A stretch of 37,343 nt of DNA from Alphaproteobacteria bacterium (lineage in GTDB: Bacteria > Pseudomonadota > Alphaproteobacteria > Geminicoccales > Geminicoccaceae), in assembly GCA_030431615.1 (NCBI GenBank), contig JAUIID010000026.1:1-37343 (forward strand), in the 5' to 3' direction. Made by a program: the position numbers and the translations under genes. The notes beneath the pieces were generated by a model. It was not told the origin of the DNA. It made no database searches and saw only the letters and a program-made list of their open reading frames with translations. Shown here piece by piece: positions 31,937 through 37,343 of this stretch (positions are counted from its first letter, which is position 1; each line of letters opens with the position of its first letter).

Positions 31937-33688
31937 ATGATGGACCCCTTCGATACGATACTTTCGGCCGTGCAGGCGGCGCTTCGCCGGCTGGTCGCGG
32001 CGGGTCGGCTGCCCGAGGACCTGCCATTCGATCGAATCTCGGTCGAGCCGCCGCGCGAACGAGGGCATGGCGACGCGGCGACGAATGCGGCCCTGGTCCT
32101 GGCCAAGGCGGCACGCACAAAGCCGCTCGCCATTGCCGAGGCGCTGGCCGAGGAACTGGCAGGCGAAGCGGTGCTGGTGTCGGTCGAGGCGGTGCCGCCA
32201 GGTTTCGTCAACATGTACTTCGAGCCGAGCTTCGTGCAGGGGCAGATCGGCGCCATCCTCAGGGCGGGCGACGACTACGGCCGATCCACGGTAGGGCAGG
32301 GCCAGAAGGTCAATGTCGAGTTCTGCTCGGCCAACCCGACCGGCCCGCTGCATGTCGGGCACGGGCGCGGGACGGTCTTCGGCGACGCACTGTCGGCTCT
32401 GCTTGCCCATGCCGGATTCGAGGTGACCCGCGAGTACTACGTCAATGACGGCGGCGCGCAAATCGAGATTCTAGCGCGGTCCATCCACCACCGTTACCTC
32501 GAGGCCCTGGGCGACGATCCCGGGCCGGTGCCGCAGGGCCTCTATCCGCTCAAGGAACTGGTGCCGGTGGCCCAGGCGATCGCCGAGCGCGATGGCGCCC
32601 GTTGGCGGAATAGACCCGAGCAGGAATGGCTCGATCCTTTCGGCCGCGAGGGGGTCGACTGGATGCTCAAACGGATCAAGGACGATCTGGCGGCCCTGGA
32701 CGTCAGTTACGACGTCTTCACCTCCGAGCGCGCCCTCGTCGAGGCGGGCCGGGTGGACGCGGCCCTTTCCCATCTCGATCAGCTCGGCCTGCTCTATACC
32801 GGCACGCTGCCGCCGCCCAAGGGCAAGCCCGTGGACGACTGGGAACCGGTGCCGCAATTGCTCTTCCGGGCGACTGCCTATGGCGACGACGTCGACCGGC
32901 CGCTGAAGCGGTCGACCGGGGCCTGGACCTATTTCGCCGCCGATCTCGCCTATCATCTCGACAAGTTCGAGCGCGGCTTTCCCCTGATGATCGATGTCTG
33001 GGGCGCCGATCACGGCGGCTACGTCAAGCGCCTGCAGGCGGCCGTCCAGGCGCTGAGCCAGGGGGCGGGCCGGCTCGAGGTGCGGCTCTGCCAGCTCGTC
33101 AACCTCCTCGACGGCGGCCAGCCGCTGAAGATGTCGAAGCGGGCCGGGCGCATCGTCACCCTGCGCGACGTCATCGACGAGGTCGGCAAGGACGTCTTCC
33201 GCTTCATCATGCTGACCCGCAAGAACGACGCGGCGCTCGATTTCGACCTCGCCAAGGTGGTCGAGCAGTCGAAGGACAACCCTGTCTTCTACGTGCAGTA
33301 CGCCCACGCGCGGATCTGCTCCGTGCTGCGCAACGCAGCGGGCGAAGGGCGGGAGGAGTGGCTGACCGCGCCCGGTGAGGCGGCCCTCGAGCGGCTCGTG
33401 GATCCGGCCGAGTTGGCCCTGGTCAAGACGGCGGCGCTCTTTCCGCGGGTGGTCGTCAATGCCGCCGTGCAACAGGAGCCACACCGCGTCGCCTTCTTCC
33501 TGCACGAGCTGGCGAGCGACTTTCATGCGCTCTGGACCCGTGGCAATGAGGATGCGGAGATGCGTTTCCTCAGAACGGACGCGCCTGAGCTCAGCCGTGC
33601 GCGTCTCGCCATGCTCCAGGCTGTCCGGCAGGTGCTGGCCAACGGGCTTCGGATCATGGGCGTGACGCCGGTGGCCGAAATGCACTAG
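31937..33688 (+). CDS. argS: arginyl-tRNA synthetase
   Basis: A 583-residue class I aminoacyl-tRNA synthetase of normal length. The HIGH-type motif is in FCSANPTGPLHVGHGRGT near residue 133, and the KMSKS-type loop is LKMSKRAGRIVTLRD near 398. GADHGGYVKRLQAAVQAL and VQYAHARICSVLR (C-terminal anticodon-binding region) are typical of ArgS. It charges tRNA-Arg and is essential. Two consecutive ATGs (31937 and 31940) are possible starts. It is followed closely by the SPOR-domain gene, an order conserved in many alphaproteobacteria. Confidence 0.97.
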   Translation: MMDPFDTILSAVQAALRRLVAAGRLPEDLPFDRISVEPPRERGHGDAATNAALVLAKAARTKPLAIAEALAEELAGEAVLVSVEAVPPGFVNMYFEPSFVQGQIGAILRAGDDYGRSTVGQGQKVNVEFCSANPTGPLHVGHGRGTVFGDALSALLAHAGFEVTREYYVNDGGAQIEILARSIHHRYLEALGDDPGPVPQGLYPLKELVPVAQAIAERDGARWRNRPEQEWLDPFGREGVDWMLKRIKDDLAALDVSYDVFTSERALVEAGRVDAALSHLDQLGLLYTGTLPPPKGKPVDDWEPVPQLLFRATAYGDDVDRPLKRSTGAWTYFAADLAYHLDKFERGFPLMIDVWGADHGGYVKRLQAAVQALSQGAGRLEVRLCQLVNLLDGGQPLKMSKRAGRIVTLRDVIDEVGKDVFRFIMLTRKNDAALDFDLAKVVEQSKDNPVFYVQYAHARICSVLRNAAGEGREEWLTAPGEAALERLVDPAELALVKTAALFPRVVVNAAVQQEPHRVAFFLHELASDFHALWTRGNEDAEMRFLRTDAPELSRARLAMLQAVRQVLANGLRIMGVTPVAEMH

Positions 33689-33739
33689 GTCTTTGCCAGT
33701 CGAGCTCCATGTCGGAGCTGGCGGAGGATCGGACGAGAG

Positions 33740-34876
33740 ATGAATCAGGTACGACCGCACGAAACGATCGACGAGAACTCGGTCGACGTGGCGGCTCTGC
33801 GCCGGACGCCCGCGCGGACGCGCCCGAAGCGACGCTATCGCGGCTTCGTCCTCGGCGGCCTGGTCGCCGTGGTCCTGCTGCTCTTCGTCTCGGTCGTCTG
33901 GTTTGCCTATCAGGACATGATGCCGGGCGGCGACGAGGCGCCACCGGTGGTGCGGGCCGAGGCGGGGCCGCTCAAGCGGGCGCCGAGCGAGCGAGGCGGC
34001 GCGCCGGTCGTCAACGAGGAGTCGGTGGTCGTCCAGGCCCTCAACGAACCGGACTCGCCGGTGCGGGTCGAGCGTCTGATCCCTCGCGACGAACCGGCGC
34101 CGCGCTCGGCTGCCGATGTCATTCCCGATGAATTGCAGGCGGAACCGACCTCGCCCGAAACCGGCGCGGAGGACAGCCTCGATGCGCTGCTCGCCGATCT
34201 GGCCGAAGGGCCGACGGAACTGCGCGAGATCGAGCCCGCCGATGGCGGCGTCGTGGGAAATGTAAAGGACGACGAGCCGATCCCCGTCGTTCCGGACGTC
34301 CCGCCCGTACCAGCCGCCGAGCCTGTCGCGGCGCCACCGGCTTCCCAGACGCCGGCGCCGGCCGATGAGCCGGCATCGCAGGCGACGGCGTCGGCTCCGC
34401 CTGCTCCAGGCGCCCCCGCGGTTGCCGCGACTGCGACGGAGCGTCCGGCGACGGCCCCGTCGCCCGCTGCGGCTCCGGCGACCGCCCCCACAGCGGCGCC
34501 CGCTGCACCGGCGGTGGCCGCAGCACCGCCTCGAGCCACGGATACTGCACCGGCCCGGCCGGCGGCGTCGCCGGCGCCCCGCACACAGGTGGCTGCGGCA
34601 CCGCCCGCATCGGGCGAGCTGACGTCGAGTTTCCGCCTGCAGTTGCTGGCGGTGCGCGACCGGGCTGCCGCCGCGGCGGCCTGGTCGGACCTGCAGCGGC
34701 AGCACCCGGCGGTGCTCGGTGGCATGCGCAGCAGGGTCGAGCAGGCCAATGTGAGTGGCAACACGTTCTATCGGTTGCAGGCAGGCCCGTTCGAGAGCCG
34801 CGAGGCAGCCGACCGGGCCTGCCGGTCGCTGCAGCAGGGTGGCAGCGACTGCTTCATCGTCGGGCCGACTTCTTGA
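33740..34876 (+). CDS. SPOR-domain cell-envelope protein
   Basis: A 378-residue bitopic inner-membrane protein. A short cytoplasmic basic stretch is followed by one membrane span (GFVLGGLVAVVLLLFVSVVWF, about 35-55). A long Ala/Pro-rich, low-complexity periplasmic linker covers ~180-290. The C-terminal SPOR domain (~295-375) reads SFRLQLLAVRDRAAAAAAW and FYRLQAGPFESREAADRAC, ending QGGSDCFIV. SPOR domains bind denuded peptidoglycan at division sites. Its neighbour nagZ, also a peptidoglycan gene, overlaps its stop (TTGA), supporting a shared role in wall turnover. Linker sequence is expected to vary freely between relatives. Confidence 0.92.
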   Translation: MNQVRPHETIDENSVDVAALRRTPARTRPKRRYRGFVLGGLVAVVLLLFVSVVWFAYQDMMPGGDEAPPVVRAEAGPLKRAPSERGGAPVVNEESVVVQALNEPDSPVRVERLIPRDEPAPRSAADVIPDELQAEPTSPETGAEDSLDALLADLAEGPTELREIEPADGGVVGNVKDDEPIPVVPDVPPVPAAEPVAAPPASQTPAPADEPASQATASAPPAPGAPAVAATATERPATAPSPAAAPATAPTAAPAAPAVAAAPPRATDTAPARPAASPAPRTQVAAAPPASGELTSSFRLQLLAVRDRAAAAAAWSDLQRQHPAVLGGMRSRVEQANVSGNTFYRLQAGPFESREAADRACRSLQQGGSDCFIVGPTS

Positions 34877-35913
34877 GGGGGCCGGCGGGGACGCACGAGG
34901 TCAAAGCCGCCGTCGTCGGGATTGCCGGAACTGTCCTCGAGCCGCGCGAGCGGCAATTGCTTGCCGCGAATCCCCCGGCCGGCTTCATCCTCTTCAAGCG
35001 CAATTGCGAGAGCCGGGCACAGCTGCTGGCGTTGACCAACGAACTGCGTGCGCTGTTCCCCGATCGCTGGGTGCCGATTCTCGTCGACCAGGAAGGCGGC
35101 CGGGTGCAGCGCCTCGGCCCCCCGCATTGGCCACAGCTCTGGCCGGCGCGCACCCTGGGCCGACTGGCGGAACGCGACCGGGCGACCGGCGAGGCGGCCA
35201 CCGCCCTGCAGGCGAGGGCCATGGCGACCATCCTGCGCGAGGTCGGCATCGATGTCGTCTGCGCGCCCTGCCTCGATCTGCTGATGCCGGAGACGACGAA
35301 GGCGATCGGCGATCGGGCCTTTGCCGCCGACCCGGCGCTGGTCGCGGGGCTCGGTCGCATCACGGCCGATGCGCTGATGGAGGCCGGCGTCCTGCCGGTC
35401 ATCAAGCATCTGCCCGGCCATGGCAGGGCGACCTGTGACAGCCATCTCGAGCTGCCGCGGGTCGTGGCCGACCGGGCGGTCCTGGATGCGACCGACTGGC
35501 AGGCTTTCCGGCCGCTGGCCGACCTGCCGCTCGGCATGACCGCGCATATCGTCTTTGCGGCGATCGATCCCGACCGCCCGGCGACCCAGTCGCCCCGGGT
35601 GATCGCCGAGGTGGTCCGGGGTGCCATCGGCTTCGGGGGGCTGCTGCTGAGCGACGATCTCAGCATGCAGGCGCTCTCCGGACCGATCGAGGAACGCGCC
35701 GCTCTCGCCCTTGCGGCAGGCTGCGATCTGGCCCTGCATTGCAATGGCGATGCGGCAGAGGTCGACGCCGTCCTGCAGGTGGCACCCCACCTCGGGACCG
35801 ATGCCATGGCGCGCCTGCAGGCGTTGCGTCCAGGAGCCGCCGCAGAAGTGCCCCTCGACGAACTCGTGACGACGCTCGCCGGGCTGCTCGAAACCGAGGT
35901 CGGCCGTGCCTGA
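34873..35913 (+). CDS. nagZ: beta-N-acetylhexosaminidase NagZ
   Basis: A 346-residue glycoside hydrolase family 3 enzyme, cytoplasmic, that removes GlcNAc from peptidoglycan fragments during recycling. The catalytic segment KHLPGHGRATCDSHLELPRV (acid/base Asp-His pair) is intact, and the nucleophile region is LLSDDLSMQAL. VPILVDQEGGRVQRLGPPHWP and GIDVVCAPCLDLLMP are further family blocks. TTG at 34873 overlaps the upstream TGA and is the best start, since similarity (AAVVGIAG) begins about 12 residues later and no ATG precedes it. The stop overlaps the M50 protease start by 8 nt, so the chain of genes is translationally coupled. Confidence 0.95.
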   Translation: MRGPAGTHEVKAAVVGIAGTVLEPRERQLLAANPPAGFILFKRNCESRAQLLALTNELRALFPDRWVPILVDQEGGRVQRLGPPHWPQLWPARTLGRLAERDRATGEAATALQARAMATILREVGIDVVCAPCLDLLMPETTKAIGDRAFAADPALVAGLGRITADALMEAGVLPVIKHLPGHGRATCDSHLELPRVVADRAVLDATDWQAFRPLADLPLGMTAHIVFAAIDPDRPATQSPRVIAEVVRGAIGFGGLLLSDDLSMQALSGPIEERAALALAAGCDLALHCNGDAAEVDAVLQVAPHLGTDAMARLQALRPGAAAEVPLDELVTTLAGLLETEVGRA

Positions 35914-36595
35914 TCTCGTAGCACTCGGCCATACGCTCTCGGTCTGGTTCCTGCCCGTGGTGATCGCGATCACCATGCACGAGGCGGCGCATGCCTGGGC
36001 TGCCGACAAGCTCGGCGACAACACGGCAAAGTCCCTGGGTCGGCTCAGCTTCAACCCGATCCGGCATGTCGATCCCTTCGGCACCCTGGTCCTGCCCGGC
36101 CTGTTGCTGCTCGTTGGTGCCCCCTTCCTCTTCGGCTGGGCCAAGCCCGTGCCGGTGGCGTTCCATCGCCTGCGCAACCCGAAGCGGGACATGATCTGGG
36201 TGGCGCTGGCCGGCCCCGGCATCAACATCGCGATGGCCCTGGTGGTGGCGGTGGTGATGCATGCCTTCGTCGGGTCCGAGAGCGAGATCGGCCAGTGGAT
36301 CTGGCAGAACCTCGACAACGCGCTCCTCATCAATGTCGTGCTGGCATGCTTCAACATGCTGCCGCTCCTGCCACTGGACGGTGGCCGGGTGCTGACCGGG
36401 CTCCTGCCGGTCCCGCTGGCCATCAGGTTCGCCCGGACCGAGCGTTACGGGCTCTTCATCCTGCTCGGCGTCATCTTCGTCCTGCCGCTGATCGCGCGCG
36501 AGCTGGGCTTCGCCATCAACCCACTGGCGGCGATCCTCTTCCCCATCGTGCAGGGCGTTCACTCGCTGGTCCTGCTGCTCACCGGATGGGGCTGA
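35906..36595 (+). CDS. M50 family (site-2-type) intramembrane protease
   Basis: A 229-residue polytopic zinc protease. The HExxH motif is in ITMHEAAHAWAADKLGD within the first membrane segment, and the third zinc ligand region is NMLPLLPLDGGRVL near residue 155. About five hydrophobic segments are visible. It belongs to the small S2P-like group often found beside scpA in alphaproteobacteria; its natural substrate is unknown. GTG at 35906 overlaps the end of nagZ. The stop is joined to the scpA ATG as TGATG. No PDZ domain is present, so it is not RseP. Confidence 0.9.
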   Translation: MPDLVALGHTLSVWFLPVVIAITMHEAAHAWAADKLGDNTAKSLGRLSFNPIRHVDPFGTLVLPGLLLLVGAPFLFGWAKPVPVAFHRLRNPKRDMIWVALAGPGINIAMALVVAVVMHAFVGSESEIGQWIWQNLDNALLINVVLACFNMLPLLPLDGGRVLTGLLPVPLAIRFARTERYGLFILLGVIFVLPLIARELGFAINPLAAILFPIVQGVHSLVLLLTGWG

Positions 36596-37326
36596 TGAGC
36601 GATCTCTCGACTGATCGTTTCGTCGTCGACCTCGACGGTTTCGAGGGGCCGCTGGATCTCCTTCTCGAGCTCGCCCGCGCGCAGAAGGTCGATCTCTCGC
36701 GGATCTCGATCCTGGCGCTGGCCGACCAGTTCCTCGCCTATCTCGAGGAGGCGCGGGCGCGCGAGCTCTCGCTGGCGGCAGAGTACCTGGTGATGGCGGC
36801 CTGGCTCGCCTTCATGAAGTCGCAGCTGCTCCTGCCGAAGGAGGCGCGCGAGGACGAGGACGTCGACGCGATGGCCGAGGCGCTGGCTGCAAGGCTGCGC
36901 AAGCTCGATGCCATCCGCCGGGCCGTCGCCTGGCTCGAGCTTCGCCCCGAGCTCGACGTGGCGCGCTTTGCGCGTGGCGCGCCCGAAGCAGCCCCGGTCC
37001 GCCACGAGGATCACTGGCGCGCCGATCTGGCCGGGCTGATGGAGTCCTATGCCCGGGTGATGGCGCGGCGGCGCCAGCAGACCATCCGGCTGGTGCCGCG
37101 CAAGGCGATGAGCGTCGAGGCGGCGCTCGAGCGACTGTCGCGGCTCCTTACGGGCCGCGACTGGCAGGATCTCGCCGGCTTCCTGCCGCCCGGCCTCGCC
37201 GATGTCTTTCTCGGGCGCTCGGCCCTGGCGGCGTCGCTGGTCGCGAGCCTGGAGCTGGCCAAGCGCGGCACCATCGAGATCGACCAGCCGGCACCGTTCG
37301 GTCCCATCCGGATCCGGCGCAGATGA
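36595..37326 (+). CDS. scpA: segregation and condensation protein A
   Basis: A 243-residue kleisin. The N terminus has the hallmark FVVDLDGFEGPLDLLLELAR followed by KVDLSRISILALADQFLAYL and EYLVMAAWLAFMKSQLLLP. The C-terminal winged-helix region reads VASLELAKRGTIEIDQPAPF. It links the two heads of the SMC ATPase and, with ScpB, helps organise and separate chromosomes. ATG at 36595 makes a TGATG overlap with the protease gene; an ATG three codons earlier is also possible. The scpB gene overlaps its stop. Confidence 0.95.
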   Translation: MSDLSTDRFVVDLDGFEGPLDLLLELARAQKVDLSRISILALADQFLAYLEEARARELSLAAEYLVMAAWLAFMKSQLLLPKEAREDEDVDAMAEALAARLRKLDAIRRAVAWLELRPELDVARFARGAPEAAPVRHEDHWRADLAGLMESYARVMARRRQQTIRLVPRKAMSVEAALERLSRLLTGRDWQDLAGFLPPGLADVFLGRSALAASLVASLELAKRGTIEIDQPAPFGPIRIRRR

Positions 37327-37343
37327 GCGACGAAGGCGAGGGT
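37323..37343 (+). CDS. scpB: segregation and condensation protein B, first 7 codons
   Basis: Only MSDEGEG is visible before the window ends. The ATG at 37323 overlaps the scpA stop (ATGA). The call rests on gene order alone, since scpB follows scpA in most alphaproteobacteria. Confidence 0.5.

Noticed and set aside
32471-34705. Long minus-strand open frame (744 codons) opposite argS and the SPOR gene
   Set aside because: Arg/Gly-rich, low-complexity product with no motifs; it is a shadow of GC-rich codon use in the real genes. The same holds for minus frames at 10770-12977, 7720-10035, 2440-3621 and 34768-36423.

Overview
The window is high-GC chromosomal DNA from an alphaproteobacterium, most likely of the Rhodospirillales/Geminicoccales type. 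This rests on the strong G/C third-position bias, the dgt-like/erpA/xth neighbourhood, and the order argS - SPOR protein - nagZ - M50 protease - scpA - scpB, which is typical of that class. No taxonomic marker such as rRNA is present, so the rank is an inference. No tRNA, rRNA, insertion sequence or CRISPR array was recognised.

Region 1 (1-9632) is a catabolic and uptake block. It holds the end of a DapA-family aldolase/lyase, a CaiB/BaiF CoA-transferase overlapping an alpha/beta hydrolase, a secreted DUF1254/DUF1214 protein, an SDR oxidoreductase with an unusual active-site motif, a TRAP transporter (two tandem DctP binding proteins, then DctQ and DctM) and a convergent MaoC-type hydratase. 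Together these suggest import of an organic acid, CoA activation and beta-oxidation-like hydration. The substrate cannot be read from the sequence. Stem-loops lie between the TRAP genes, and a ~124-nt imperfect palindrome separates dctM from maoC.

Region 2 (9633-10694) has no convincing gene. It carries the most unusual non-coding structure in the window: five 19-bp TGTCGC-N7-GCGACA sites (four intact, one degenerate) at 31-32 bp centre spacing, followed after 6 nt by four tandem 20-21 bp direct repeats.

Region 3 (10695-27811) is an exopolysaccharide/capsule locus of the Wzx/Wzy type. It encodes an initiating polyprenyl-phosphate sugar transferase, a nucleotide-sugar epimerase, a WecG/TagA glycosyltransferase, a GT4 glycosyltransferase, a FkbM-like methyltransferase, a Wzx-like flippase, a sulfotransferase, a secreted protein of unknown function with duplicated C-terminal modules, two further SAM methyltransferases, a Wzy/O-antigen-ligase-like polymerase, a GT2 glycosyltransferase and a fused Wzz/BY-kinase. 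The gene content predicts a methylated and possibly sulfated polymer. The centre (about 17800-19400) is visibly less GC-rich and looks acquired. No wza outer-membrane export gene is in the window.

Region 4 (28078-37343) is mostly housekeeping: amidase, exonuclease III, ErpA, dGTPase-like HD hydrolase, ArgS, a SPOR-domain cell-envelope protein, NagZ, a site-2-type protease, ScpA and the first codons of ScpB. Many of these genes overlap by 1-8 nt, implying a translationally coupled operon from argS or the SPOR gene to scpB.
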